The notes under the pieces: model-generated
Database searches by the model: none
What the model saw: the letters and a program-made list of their open reading frames with translations, nothing else
Told to the model about the DNA's origin: nothing
Made by a program: the position numbers and the translations under genes
Assembly (NCBI RefSeq): GCF_029167645.1
Contig: NZ_CP119147.1
Location: 1,674,001 to 1,738,000 of the forward strand
Direction of reading: 5' to 3'
From: Streptomyces sp. AM 2-1-1
GTDB lineage: Bacteria > Actinomycetota > Actinomycetes > Streptomycetales > Streptomycetaceae
Length of the DNA: 64,000 bases
Shown here: positions 33,880-43,185 of the stretch, piece by piece
Position numbering within the stretch: position 1 is the first letter of the stretch
Layout of the letters: each line of letters starts with the position of its first letter

Positions 33880-35103
33880 ATGCGACCCATTCACCCGAAC
33901 GATGGCGCCCACGACCGGAGGGGCGGGCGCCGCAGGTCCTCGTCCGTGCTGGCCGCCGCCGGTCTGGCCACCGTGCTCGCCCTCACGGCGACCGCCTGCG
34001 GTCCCGAGGAGGACGGCGCGGCAGCGGAGCCCAGCGGCTCGGCCGCCGCTTCCCGTGACGGGAAGATCGTCATACCCGACGAGCTGAAGAACCGGCTCAA
34101 GGAGCACGGGATCGATCTCGACAAGTGGCGCGACGGGGAGTGGAAGAACTGGGACAAGGACCAGTGGCTCCGTGAGGCGAAGGACTACGTCAACCCGATC
34201 ATCGAAGACCTCTGGAACCCGGAGCGGATGCGGGACGCGGACACCACCCCGGAGCAGCCGGTCGCCGCCGACATCTCCGGCGACGCGGGGGTGACCGACC
34301 CGACCCCCTCCGTCCGGAGGGCGACCGGGGTGAACACCCCGTACCACAAGAACGTGCCGGAGAGCGGCAAGCTGCTGTTCGACGGCCCCGAGGGCTCGAT
34401 GGTCTGCTCCGCGACCGTGGTCAAGGACCCGGCGCACCCGGGCAAGTCGAACCTCGTGTGGACCGCCGGTCACTGCGTGCACGCGGGCAAGGAGGGCGGC
34501 TGGTACCGCAACATCGCCTTCGTCCCCGGTTACAACGACAGCGGCATGGAGCTGTCGGAGCTGGAGACGGCGTCCAAGGAGGAGATCGCTCCGTACGGCG
34601 TGTGGTGGAGCGACTGGGCGTCCACCTCGGACCAGTGGATCTCGCAGGGCGCGGCTTCCGGTGGCCAGGGCGCCCCGTACGACTTCGCGGTCCTGCACGT
34701 CACGCCGGAGACGGGGGCGTCCGGCACGTCGCTCGAGGAGACGGTGGGATCCGCACTGGCGGTCGACTTCGACGCGCCCGCGGTCTCCGGCATCCCGTCG
34801 CTGACGGCGACCGGCTACCCGGCCGCGCCTCCGTACGACGGGCAGAAGGCCCTCCAGTGCGAGGACACCCCGGGCCGGCTCTCGGTCTTCCAGGACCAGC
34901 CCACGATGTACCGCATCGGCTGCTCGATGACCGGCGGCGCCTCGGGCGGCGGCTGGGTCGGCGAGGGAGCGGACGGTGAGCCCGCCCTCTTCTCCAACAC
35001 CTCGATCGGCCCGGTCTCGGCGGGCTGGCTCGCGGGGCCGCACCTGGGCGACGAGGCCCGGGCGGTCTACGAAGAGGTGAGCGGCAAGTACGCGAAGCGG
35101 TGA
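33880..35103 (+). CDS. Secreted trypsin-like (S1) serine protease lipoprotein
   Basis: This 407-residue protein is exported to the outer membrane face. An Arg-rich start and hydrophobic stretch (20-37) end in a lipobox with Cys40 (LTATAC), so it is likely lipid-anchored. A charged Trp/Lys-rich linker (about 60-150) precedes the S1 domain, whose triad is visible: His198 in TAGHC, Asp268 in YDFAVLHV and Ser355 in MTGGASGGGW. The ATG has AGGGGGAT upstream. It is followed by a perfect 22-bp terminator. The protease role is inferred from the triad; the target is unknown. Confidence 0.88.
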   Translation: MRPIHPNDGAHDRRGGRRRSSSVLAAAGLATVLALTATACGPEEDGAAAEPSGSAAASRDGKIVIPDELKNRLKEHGIDLDKWRDGEWKNWDKDQWLREAKDYVNPIIEDLWNPERMRDADTTPEQPVAADISGDAGVTDPTPSVRRATGVNTPYHKNVPESGKLLFDGPEGSMVCSATVVKDPAHPGKSNLVWTAGHCVHAGKEGGWYRNIAFVPGYNDSGMELSELETASKEEIAPYGVWWSDWASTSDQWISQGAASGGQGAPYDFAVLHVTPETGASGTSLEETVGSALAVDFDAPAVSGIPSLTATGYPAAPPYDGQKALQCEDTPGRLSVFQDQPTMYRIGCSMTGGASGGGWVGEGADGEPALFSNTSIGPVSAGWLAGPHLGDEARAVYEEVSGKYAKR

Positions 35104-35109
35104 CCAACG

Positions 35110-35156
35110 CCGGAGGCCCGGTCGTTCCCCCGCCGGGGGAACGACCGGGCCTCCGG
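35110..35156. terminator. Strong bidirectional terminator (21-22 bp stem)
   Basis: Arms 35110-35130 and 35136-35156 are perfectly complementary, extendable to 22 bp with a three-base loop. It starts seven bases past the protease stop codon and lies about 60 bases from the hflX stop on the other strand. Confidence 0.9.
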
Positions 35157-35214
35157 TCGGTGCACTCGCGCCGCGCCTCGCGCGATCAGCGCGGTGCGGT
35201 GCGGGGACGGACGA

Positions 35215-36735
35215 TCAGTGCGGTGCGAGGACGAACACCGCGAGTTCCGCGGCGAGTTCCTCGTGGACCCTCGCCTTGAGCAGGGTGCCCTCCGCGGTGT
35301 GCTCCTCGGAGATCACCTCGCCGTCGGCGTGCACCCGCGAGACCAGGGCGCCCTGGATGTACGGGACCAGAGCCTCGATCTCCACGGACGGCCGGGGCAG
35401 TTCGGCGTCGACCAGCGCGAGCAGCTCGCCGATCCCGGCGCCGGTACGGGCCGAGACGGCGATGGCGTGCGGCTCCGCGCGCAGCAGCCGTGCCAGGACC
35501 AGCGGGTCCGCGGCGTCCGCCTTGTTGATCACGACGATCTCGGGGACGCCGGTGGCGCCGACCTCCCGGATCACTTCACGCACGGCGGCGAGCTGCTCCT
35601 CCGGGACGGGGTGCGACCCGTCCACCACGTGCAGGATGAGGTCCGCGTCGCCGACCTCCTCCATGGTGGAGCGGAACGCCTCGACCAGGTGGTGCGGCAG
35701 GTGCCGGACGAACCCGACGGTGTCGGCGAGGGTGTAGAGCCGGCCGCTGGGGGTCTCCGCCCGGCGGACGGTCGGGTCCAGGGTGGCGAACAGGGAGTTC
35801 TCCACCAGGACACCGGCCCCGGTCAGGCGATTGAGCAGCGACGACTTGCCGGCGTTGGTGTAACCGGCGATCGCGACCGAGGGCACCTTGTTGCGCCGTC
35901 GCTCCTGCCGCTTGATCTCGCGGCCGGTCTTCATCTCCGCGATCTCCCGGCGCATCTTCGCCATCTTCTCGCGGATGCGGCGCCGGTCCGTCTCGATCTT
36001 GGTCTCACCGGGACCACGCGTGGCCATGCCGCCACCGCCGCTGGAACCGCCGCCGCCCATCTGCCGGGAGAGCGACTGGCCCCAGCCGCGCAGGCGCGGC
36101 AGCATGTACTGCATCTGTGCCAGCGAGACCTGCGCCTTGCCCTCACGGGACTTGGCGTGCTGGGCGAAGATGTCGAGGATCAGCGCGGTCCGGTCGACCA
36201 CCTTGACCTTGACGACGTCTTCGAGGTGGATGAGCTGACCGGGGCTGAGTTCACCGTCGCAGACGACGGTGTCGGCGCCGGATTCGAGCACGAGGTCGCG
36301 CAGCTCCAGCGCCTTGCCCGAGCCGATGTAGGTGGCCGGGTCCGGCTTGTCGCGCCGCTGGTAGACGGCGTCGAGCACCTGGGCGCCCGCGGTCTCGGCG
36401 AGCGCGGCGAGCTCCGCGAGGGAGATCTCCGCGTCGTGCACGGTCCCGGAGGTCCACACACCGACGAGCACCACGCGCTCCAGACGGAGCTGGCGGTACT
36501 CGACCTCGGTGACGTCCTCCAGCTCGGTGGAGAGACCGGCCACGCGTCGCAGCGCGGCACGCTCGGACCGGTCGAACTGGTCGCCGTCCCGCTCTCCGTC
36601 GATCTGGTGGCTCCAGGCGACGTCCTCTTCCATCAGGGCGTCGGCCCGAAGGCTCTCGGTGGCACGTGTGGAGTCGGACTCCGTGGCGCTCTGCGCGTCC
36701 TGCGCGTCCTGGGGAAGGGAAGAAGAGGAGGTCAT
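35215..36735 (-). CDS. hflX: GTPase HflX
   Basis: This 506-residue ribosome-associated GTPase splits stalled or stressed ribosomes. The N-terminal HflX domain includes YIGSGKALELRD and VVCDGELSPGQLIHLEDV. A Gly/Ser-rich linker precedes ATRGPGETKIETDRRRIREK, a family marker. The GTPase domain has G1 GYTNAGKSSLL, G3 DTVGFVRHLP and G4 NKAD. The ATG at 36735 has AAGGA four bases upstream. The C-terminal region ends near the shared terminator. Single gene. Confidence 0.95.
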   Translation of the reverse strand: MTSSSSLPQDAQDAQSATESDSTRATESLRADALMEEDVAWSHQIDGERDGDQFDRSERAALRRVAGLSTELEDVTEVEYRQLRLERVVLVGVWTSGTVHDAEISLAELAALAETAGAQVLDAVYQRRDKPDPATYIGSGKALELRDLVLESGADTVVCDGELSPGQLIHLEDVVKVKVVDRTALILDIFAQHAKSREGKAQVSLAQMQYMLPRLRGWGQSLSRQMGGGGSSGGGGMATRGPGETKIETDRRRIREKMAKMRREIAEMKTGREIKRQERRRNKVPSVAIAGYTNAGKSSLLNRLTGAGVLVENSLFATLDPTVRRAETPSGRLYTLADTVGFVRHLPHHLVEAFRSTMEEVGDADLILHVVDGSHPVPEEQLAAVREVIREVGATGVPEIVVINKADAADPLVLARLLRAEPHAIAVSARTGAGIGELLALVDAELPRPSVEIEALVPYIQGALVSRVHADGEVISEEHTAEGTLLKARVHEELAAELAVFVLAPH

Positions 36736-36907
36736 TGGATCCTTACGTCGAAGATTTTCCTGGTGACAGTCACAACGCGTCACGTCGCCGGATGATTCCC
36801 GCGGGACTCACCGGCCGGGGCCGCGTCGCCGCCCCCTGATAGTGGCACGCGGTCCTCGGGCCCGTCATGCGGTTTCCCCGTGGCGTCGTGGAGAACGGGA
36901 GGGGCGG

Positions 36908-38383
36908 TCAGCCGGTCGGGGACGGTGTCGGGGCGGGCGCGGCGGCACGCCACTCGGGGTGGCCGGGCATGGCGGGAGTCCTCTCCCCGTGGAGCCAGCC
37001 GTCGAGGAAAGCGGTGAGGTCGCGGCCGGCCTCCTGGGAGGCGAGCCGGACGAAGTCGGACGTGGTGGCGGACGCGTCGCGGTACCGGCGCGTCCAGGCG
37101 CGCTCCAGCCGGTCGAACGCCGGGGCGCCGATCTCCTGGCGCAGCGCGTAGAGGACGAGCGCGCCGCCGTCGTAGACGACCGGCCGGAACAGGTCGAGCT
37201 TCTGCCCCGGCTCCGGCGGGAGGGGCCGGGCGGGGGGCCCGCCGGCGGCCCGCCAGCCGTCGGACCGGGTGTAGGCGTCCCGCATGCGCCGCTCCAGCGC
37301 CGGGCCGCCCCGTTCCTCGGCGTAGCGCGCCTCGTACCAGCTCGCGTGCCCCTCGTTGAGCCAGAGGTCGGACCAGGACGCCGGGGAGACGCTGTCGCCG
37401 AACCACTGGTGCGCCAGCTCGTGGACCATCACCGACTCGACGTGCCAGGCGGGGTGGGCCTCCTCGGTGAAGAGCCGGCGTTCGAAGAGCGACAGGGTCT
37501 GGGTCTCCAGCTCGAAGCCGGTGACCGTGTCGGCGACCAGCAGTCCGTACGTCTCGAAGGGGTAGGGACCGACCTGCCGTTCCATCCACTCCATCTGGGC
37601 CGGTGTCCTGCTCAGCCAGGGCTCCAGGACCGCCTGGTCGGCCGCCGGGACGACGTCGCGCAGGGGAAGGCCGCCCGGGCCCTCGCGGCGGAGCACCGCG
37701 GAGGTGCCGATGGAGACCTGGGCGAGTTCGGTGGCCATCGGGTGCTCGGTGCGGAACGTCCGGGTCGTCGTGGTGCCCCGGTGACGCACCCCGGCCGGCA
37801 GGCCGTTGGCGACCGCCGTCAGCGCGTCGGGGGTGGTGATCCGGAAGGTGACGTACGCCTTGTCCGAGGGGTGGTCGTTGCAGGGGAAGACCCGGTGCGC
37901 GGCGTCGGCCTGGTTGGCCATGGCGAGGCCGTCGCGGGTGCGGACCCAGCCGCCGCTGTCCGTGCTCGGGCCGGGGTCGCTGGTGTGCCGGACGGTGAGG
38001 CGCAGCGGTACTCCGGCCGGGAGCCGCGCGGGCGGGGTGACGATCAGGTCCTCGGCCTCGGTGGTGAACCCGGCGGTGAACCCGTTCACCTCGACCGAGC
38101 GGACCTCGCCGCGGGCGAAGTCGAGGTTGATCCGGTCCAGCGGCTCGGTGGTCCGTGCCCTGATGACGGTGGTGGCGTCCAGCGGCTCGGTGTTGCGGCC
38201 GCCGTAGGTGAGGCCGATGTCGTACGAGAGGACGTCGTATCCGGGGTTGCCGAGCGTCGGGAAGAGAGGGTCCCCGATTCCGAGGGCGGCGGGGGGCACC
38301 GGGGCGGGCGGGGCGGCGGCGATCAGGCCGGCCGACGCGGTGGCCAGCAGGACGGTGCGCAGGCGACGGAGGGAGGGCGGCAT
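36908..38383 (-). CDS. Secreted M1-family metallopeptidase
   Basis: This 491-residue exported zinc aminopeptidase of the M1 (gluzincin) family has an N-terminal signal peptide (Arg-rich start, hydrophobic 10-24, Ala-rich cleavage region). A beta-rich domain follows, then the active site HELAHQWFGD with the third ligand Glu in LWLNEGHASWYEARY about 20 residues on. The M1 exopeptidase GxMEN motif is not obvious; GFELETQTLS occupies its place (TGFELETQ), as seen in many actinobacterial secreted members. The gene stands alone between hflX and the RelA/SpoT gene. Confidence 0.9.
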   Translation of the reverse strand: MPPSLRRLRTVLLATASAGLIAAAPPAPVPPAALGIGDPLFPTLGNPGYDVLSYDIGLTYGGRNTEPLDATTVIRARTTEPLDRINLDFARGEVRSVEVNGFTAGFTTEAEDLIVTPPARLPAGVPLRLTVRHTSDPGPSTDSGGWVRTRDGLAMANQADAAHRVFPCNDHPSDKAYVTFRITTPDALTAVANGLPAGVRHRGTTTTRTFRTEHPMATELAQVSIGTSAVLRREGPGGLPLRDVVPAADQAVLEPWLSRTPAQMEWMERQVGPYPFETYGLLVADTVTGFELETQTLSLFERRLFTEEAHPAWHVESVMVHELAHQWFGDSVSPASWSDLWLNEGHASWYEARYAEERGGPALERRMRDAYTRSDGWRAAGGPPARPLPPEPGQKLDLFRPVVYDGGALVLYALRQEIGAPAFDRLERAWTRRYRDASATTSDFVRLASQEAGRDLTAFLDGWLHGERTPAMPGHPEWRAAAPAPTPSPTG

Positions 38384-38505
38384 GGACCACCGCTATCAAC
38401 CGGCCCCGTCGTTCGGGGGTGTGACGCGCTGTCGGTCCACCCGAACGAGGTGGCGGGCGGCCCCGCCCGGCGGGGAGTGCCGTGCGGCTCCCGCTCCGCG
38501 GGTCC

Positions 38506-40485
38506 TCAGGCGCGGCTGACGTCGTAGACCCCGGCCACGTCCCGCATCGCGCGCACCAGGGCGGGCAGTCCGTCCGCGTCGGTGAGCTGCAACGTGTAGG
38601 TGTGGCGCACCCGTTGTTCGCTGGGCGGCTCGACGGTGGCGGAGACGATGGCGGCGTCGGCGGTCGCGATCGCCTCGGTGAGGTCGGCCAGGAGCCGGGG
38701 CCGCCCGAAGGACTCGGCGACGAGGGTGACCAGACATGCGGGGGCGGCGCCGTCCGCCTCTCCCGCGGACCCGGCGAAGACGGCCGGCCCGGGGTGTGCC
38801 GGGGGCCAGTCGAGCCCGTCGGGCCCTCCGTCGCCGCCGGCTTCCGTACCGGCCGGGCCGTCGGCGTACGCGGCGTTCCGCGCGTCCTCGGCGTCCTGCG
38901 AGGCGGCGTCCTCCGGATGGGCGTCGAACCAGCCGGCGATCGCGATGCGCGCGGCGGGGGTGCGCGCATGGTCGAGCCACTCCCGGGAGGGCCCCGAGGC
39001 GGTGTCGCGGGCGAGCAGCAGCTGCACCGTGTCGCCGTCGCCGAGGGCGGTGGCGAGGGTCGCGAGGCGGCCGTTGACGCGTGCCCCGATGCAGCGGTGC
39101 GCGCCGTCGCCGTACTGCGCGTAGGCGGCGTCCACGCAGCTGGCGCCGGCGGGGAGGACGAGGGTGCGGCCGTCGGTACGGAAGACGGTGATCTCGCGGT
39201 CCTCGGCGAGATCGGCACGGAGCGTGCTCCAGAACGTGTCCGGGTCGGGTGCGGACTCCTGCCAGTCGAGCAGCCGGGAGAGCCATCCGGGCCGGGTGGG
39301 GTCGGCGCGTTCGCCGTCGGCCGGTTCCTCCCCGGCGGGGGCCGCGGGGTCCGGAGCGTACGGATTGCCGAGGGCGACGACACCGGCCTCGGCGACCTTG
39401 TGCATCCGGTGCGTACGGATGAGGACTTCGGCGACCGCGCCGCCGGGGCCGACGACGGCGGTGTGCAGCGACTGGTACAGGTTGAACTTGGGGGCCGCGA
39501 CGAAGTCCTTGAACTCGGAGATCACCGGGGTGAAACAGGTGTGGAGCTCGCCGAGGACCGCGTAACAGTCGGCGTCCTCGCCGACCAGCACGAGCAGCCG
39601 GCCGAAGTCGGTGCCGCGCAGCTCGCCGCGTTTGGTCCGGACCCGGTGGACGGAGACGAAGTGGCGCGGCCTGATGAGGACTTCGGCCGCGATACCCGCC
39701 TCGCGGAGCGTGGTGCGGACGTTCTCGGCGATGGTGGCGAGGGGGTCCTGCCCGCTCTCCGACTCGGCGATCAGCGTCTGGGTGTGCGCGTGTTCCTCGG
39801 GGCACAGGATGGCGAAGACGAGGTCTTCCAGCTCGGTCTTGAGCGCCTGTACGCCGAGGCGCTCGGCGAGCGGGATGAGGACGTCCCGGGTGACCTTGGC
39901 GATCCGCACCTGCTTCTCCGGGCGCATGACGCCGAGGGTGCGCATGTTGTGGAGGCGGTCGGCGAGTTTGATCGACATCACCCGGACGTCGTTGCCGGTG
40001 GCGACGAGCATCTTGCGGAAGGTCTCGGGTTCCGCGGCCGCGCCGTAGTCGACCTTCTCCAGTTTCGTGACCCCGTCGACGAGGTAGCTGACTTCCTCGC
40101 CGAACTCCTCGCGTACCTGATCGAGCGTCACCGCCGTGTCCTCGACCGTGTCGTGGAGCAGGGAGGCGGTCAACGTCGTCGTCTCCGCGCCGAGTTCGGC
40201 GAGGATCAGCGTGACGGCGAGCGGGTGGGTGATGAAGGGCTCACCACTCTTGCGCATCTGACCGCGGTGGGAGGTCTCGGCGAGGACGTACGCCCGGCTC
40301 AGCACGGACAGGTCGGCCTCGGGGTGGTGCGCGCGGTGCGCCTCCGCCACGTGGCCGATGGCGTCCGGCAGCCTTCCCCGGGAAACCGGGCCGAGGAGCG
40401 CCACCCGCCCGAGTCTGCGGAGATCGATCCGGGGGCGGGAGCGTTTGCGGACGGGGACACCTGGGCTGGCGGCCTCTGCACTCAT
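38506..40485 (-). CDS. rshA: RelA/SpoT homologue (ppGpp synthetase/hydrolase)
   Basis: This 659-residue bifunctional-type RSH protein has an N-terminal HD hydrolase domain with HDTVEDT and KLADRLHNMRTL. A synthetase-like domain (about 225-330: DCYAVLGELH, FKDFVAAPKFNLYQSLHT, AEVLIRTHRMH) follows, then a TGS domain (EITVFRTDGRTLVLPAG) and a C-terminal ACT domain. In the synthetase G-loop the usual lysine motif reads RPRHFVSVHRV, and the Mg-binding segment is GTDFGRLLVLV instead of the common DLIAIR. Synthesis may therefore be weak and hydrolysis dominant. The ATG at 40485 has GGAGGTG nearby. It corresponds in position to the second Streptomyces RSH gene, beside dapF. Confidence 0.88.
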   Translation of the reverse strand: MSAEAASPGVPVRKRSRPRIDLRRLGRVALLGPVSRGRLPDAIGHVAEAHRAHHPEADLSVLSRAYVLAETSHRGQMRKSGEPFITHPLAVTLILAELGAETTTLTASLLHDTVEDTAVTLDQVREEFGEEVSYLVDGVTKLEKVDYGAAAEPETFRKMLVATGNDVRVMSIKLADRLHNMRTLGVMRPEKQVRIAKVTRDVLIPLAERLGVQALKTELEDLVFAILCPEEHAHTQTLIAESESGQDPLATIAENVRTTLREAGIAAEVLIRPRHFVSVHRVRTKRGELRGTDFGRLLVLVGEDADCYAVLGELHTCFTPVISEFKDFVAAPKFNLYQSLHTAVVGPGGAVAEVLIRTHRMHKVAEAGVVALGNPYAPDPAAPAGEEPADGERADPTRPGWLSRLLDWQESAPDPDTFWSTLRADLAEDREITVFRTDGRTLVLPAGASCVDAAYAQYGDGAHRCIGARVNGRLATLATALGDGDTVQLLLARDTASGPSREWLDHARTPAARIAIAGWFDAHPEDAASQDAEDARNAAYADGPAGTEAGGDGGPDGLDWPPAHPGPAVFAGSAGEADGAAPACLVTLVAESFGRPRLLADLTEAIATADAAIVSATVEPPSEQRVRHTYTLQLTDADGLPALVRAMRDVAGVYDVSRA

Positions 40486-40632
40486 GGGCACCTCCGGCGA
40501 CGTCGACCGGCGGTGAGAGGCAGACCTTGTGTCTCCGGGCCGGTGCTTGATGCTACCGACCCCACCACGTACGGCAGTCCGCCTCTCGTCCAGCGTGAAG
40601 CGGATCACCCGTTCGAGCGAAACGGGGTCGGT

Positions 40633-41508
40633 TTATCGTCCGAGCGCCGATGCGAGCCAGTCGGCGTCGAAGGACCCTTCGGCGACGATGACGGCGGGTC
40701 CGGTCATCTCGACGGCCCCGTGGGGGTGTTCGGTGATCACCAGCGTGCCGCCGGGGAGGTCCACCGTGTACACGACGGGCGTACCGGTCACCGCGGGGTC
40801 GATGCCGTCCCGGCGGGCCGAGGCGACGGCGACGGCGCAGGCGCCCGTGCCGCAGGAGCGGGTTTCGCCGGAGCCCCGCTCGTGCACCCGCATCGCGACG
40901 TGGCGGGTGCCCCGCCGGACGACGAACTCGATGTTCACACCGTCGGGGTAGGCCGACGCGGGGGCGTACGAGGGCTCCGTGAACAGGTTTCCGGCGTGCG
41001 CCAGATCGTCCACGAAGGCGACCGCGTGCGGGTTGCCCATGTTGACGTTGCGCGCCTCCCAGTCGCGGCCGCCGACGGTGACGGTGACCCCCTCGGCGGG
41101 CAGTTCGGCGCGCCCCATCGACACCGTGACGTCACCGTTCTTGGCGAGGTGCACCCGCTTCACACCGCCGCGGGTCGCGATGGCGAGGTCACCCTGCTCG
41201 GCGAGGCCGGCGCGCTGGAGGTGGCGGGCGAAGACACGCACGCCGTTGCCGCACATCTCGGCGATCGAGCCGTCCCCGTTGCGGTAGTCCATGAACCACT
41301 CGGCTTCGTCCGCCATGGCGCGGGCCTCGGGATGGGCCGCGGAGCGCACGACGTGCAGGAGGCCGTCCCCACCGATACCGGCCCGGCGGTCGCAGAGGCG
41401 CGCGACGGCCGCCGGAGGCAGGTCGAGGGTGTTGTCCGGGTCCGGAATGATCACGAAGTCGTTCTCGGTGCCGTGACCCTTGAAGAAGGTGATCTGCTCG
41501 GTGCTCAC
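40633..41508 (-). CDS. dapF: Diaminopimelate epimerase
   Basis: This enzyme converts LL- to meso-diaminopimelate for lysine and, by family, wall-precursor supply (Streptomyces walls use the LL form). The 291-residue protein has both catalytic cysteines: EMCGNGVRVFARHL (about 84-97) and SCGTGACAVAVA (about 222-233). GTENDFVII near the start is the substrate-binding region. The GTG start is the family N terminus. Gap to rshA is about 147 bases, to the membrane protein upstream 31 bases, so cotranscription with the latter and miaA is plausible. Confidence 0.97.
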   Translation of the reverse strand: MSTEQITFFKGHGTENDFVIIPDPDNTLDLPPAAVARLCDRRAGIGGDGLLHVVRSAAHPEARAMADEAEWFMDYRNGDGSIAEMCGNGVRVFARHLQRAGLAEQGDLAIATRGGVKRVHLAKNGDVTVSMGRAELPAEGVTVTVGGRDWEARNVNMGNPHAVAFVDDLAHAGNLFTEPSYAPASAYPDGVNIEFVVRRGTRHVAMRVHERGSGETRSCGTGACAVAVASARRDGIDPAVTGTPVVYTVDLPGGTLVITEHPHGAVEMTGPAVIVAEGSFDADWLASALGR

Positions 41509-41539
41509 GGGTCAACTGTACGGGCGAGGAGCGGGCGCG

Positions 41540-41977
41540 TCAGCGCAGGCGGGCCACGCGCCAGACGGCCAGGGCGACGAGGGCGAGGGTGAGCACTCCG
41601 TAGAGGAGGACCACGCGCCAGTCCGGGCGGGTGCCGGAGCCCCTGGCGGGCAGACCGGGCCAGGTGTACCCCACGCGGCGGGCGGCCATCATGCCCCAGC
41701 CCGCCGCACAGCCGCTGATCAGCAGGCCCAGCATGGCGACGACGGCGCCGCCGTCACCGATCTCGAAGGCGAGCGGGAAGGCGAACATGAGGGAGCCGAC
41801 CGCGGCGAGCACCACGATGGGCGCGAGCTGCCAGATCCGCAGTCTGCGGGCCGGCCGGAGCTCGACCTCGACCTCGGGCGCCACCACGCTCTCGTCGGGC
41901 AGGTCGGAGCCGAGCGGATCGGCGGCGAGCCGCATCTCCAACGCTTCCCGCTCCGTGTCACGAGGGCCGGCCTCCAT
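41540..41977 (-). CDS. Small integral membrane protein, unknown function
   Basis: This 145-residue protein has an acidic cytoplasmic N-terminal 45 residues and three hydrophobic segments (IWQLAPIVVLAAVGSLMFAF, GAVVAMLGLLISGCAAGWG, VVLLYGVLTLALVALAVW). No known motif. The ATG at 41977 was chosen with GGGAGGG nine bases upstream; a GTG six bases earlier is too close to that site. It lies between miaA and dapF on the same strand. Confidence 0.8.
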   Translation of the reverse strand: MEAGPRDTEREALEMRLAADPLGSDLPDESVVAPEVEVELRPARRLRIWQLAPIVVLAAVGSLMFAFPLAFEIGDGGAVVAMLGLLISGCAAGWGMMAARRVGYTWPGLPARGSGTRPDWRVVLLYGVLTLALVALAVWRVARLR

Positions 41978-42086
41978 CGCCACGCGCCCTCCCGACTCGC
42001 AACTTCCCTGGATCGATCGTCGCTCGATGATGGCACGCCCGCACGGGCCGGGAGGACGCGCGGAGCGTCCCGATGCCATCACGTGA

Positions 42087-43025
42087 TCAGAGTGTGACCG
42101 CTCGTTCGACCAACGTCAGCGCCCGGTCCGGGAGTTCCTCGCGGTCCGTCTCACCGCCCGCGAGCCAGTGGACCCGCGGATCGCGGCGGAACCAGGAGTC
42201 CTGGCGGCGCGCGAACCGCTTGGTGGCGCGCACCGTTTCGACGCGGGCCTCCTCCTCGGTGCACTCGCCGGCCAGCGCCGCCAGCACCTGCTGGTAGCCG
42301 AGCGCGCGGGAGGCGGTGAGTCCTTCGCGCAACCCTCCGGCCTCCAGCGTCCGGACCTCGTCCACCAGCCCCGCCTCCCACATCCGGTCGACGCGCAGGG
42401 CGATCCGGGCGTCGAGCTCCGGGCGCTCGACGTCCACACCGATCTGCACGGCGTCGTAGACCGGCCGGTCGCCGGGGAGGTTGGCGGTGAACGGCTTGCC
42501 GGTGATCTCGATGACCTCGAGGGCGCGGACGATACGGCGGCCGTTGCTGGGCAGGATCGCCCGGCCCGCACCGGGGTCGGCGGCGCTCAGCCGCTCGTGG
42601 AGGGCGCCGGGGCCCCGCTCGGCCAGCTCCTCCTCGAGGCGGGCGCGCACGTCGGGGTCGGTGCCCGGGAACTCCAGGGCGTCGATGGTGCCCTTCACGT
42701 ACAGTCCCGAGCCGCCGACCAGGACGGGGGTCCGGCCCTCGGCGAGCAGCCGGTCGATCTCGGCGCGGGCGAGCCGCTGGTACTCCGCGACGCTGGCCGT
42801 CCGGGTCACGTCCCACACGTCCAGCAGGTGGTGCGGGACACCGTCGCGTTCGGGGAGCGTCAGCTTGGCGGTGCCGATGTCCATGCCCCGGTAGAGCTGC
42901 ATGGAGTCGGCGTTCACCACCTCGCCGCCGAGCCGCTGGGCGAGGAACACCCCCAGATCGGACTTGCCTGCTGCCGTGGGGCCGACGACGGTGATGACAC
43001 GGGGGGCGGGAACGGGTCTTCTCAC
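42087..43025 (-). CDS. miaA: tRNA dimethylallyltransferase
   Basis: This enzyme transfers a dimethylallyl group to A37 of tRNAs reading UNN codons; in Streptomyces these include the bldA tRNA. The P-loop VVGPTAAGKSDLGV (residues about 13-26) is intact, with NADSMQLYRGMDIGTAK and LVGGSGLYVKG. The Cys/His-free C-terminal FARRQDSWFRRDPRVHWL segment is typical. The 312-residue length is normal. The GTG at 43025 matches the family start. It acts before MiaB (1.4 kb away), which methylthiolates the same base. Confidence 0.96.
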   Translation of the reverse strand: MRRPVPAPRVITVVGPTAAGKSDLGVFLAQRLGGEVVNADSMQLYRGMDIGTAKLTLPERDGVPHHLLDVWDVTRTASVAEYQRLARAEIDRLLAEGRTPVLVGGSGLYVKGTIDALEFPGTDPDVRARLEEELAERGPGALHERLSAADPGAGRAILPSNGRRIVRALEVIEITGKPFTANLPGDRPVYDAVQIGVDVERPELDARIALRVDRMWEAGLVDEVRTLEAGGLREGLTASRALGYQQVLAALAGECTEEEARVETVRATKRFARRQDSWFRRDPRVHWLAGGETDREELPDRALTLVERAVTL

Positions 43026-43137
43026 CGCCCCAGTCTCCCTGAGCTGCCGCCCGCCACCGCACCGGCCACCCCCTATGGGCACGAAAGCGCGATGTGTCGC
43101 CCACGAGTAAAATCGGCGGCACCGGACAGGAGTAACG

Positions 43138-43182
43138 GTGCGGGAGCGTGTTCGGCCCGGCCAACCACGGCACGGAAGGTGA
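43138..43182 (+). CDS. Possible 14-codon upstream ORF
   Basis: GTG at 43138 with AGGAG six bases upstream opens a 14-codon frame (MRERVRPGQPRHGR) that stops three bases before the antitoxin-like gene's ATG. Its last codons carry the GGAAGG that serves the downstream gene. It could couple translation to the next gene or be chance. A TAAAAT -10-like hexamer lies at about 43108-43113. Confidence 0.25.
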   Translation: MRERVRPGQPRHGR

Positions 43183-43185
43183 CCC

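Noticed and set aside
38482..41592. Plus-strand open frame of about 1000 codons
   Set aside because: It covers rshA and dapF in antisense, spans two real genes and has no start signals.
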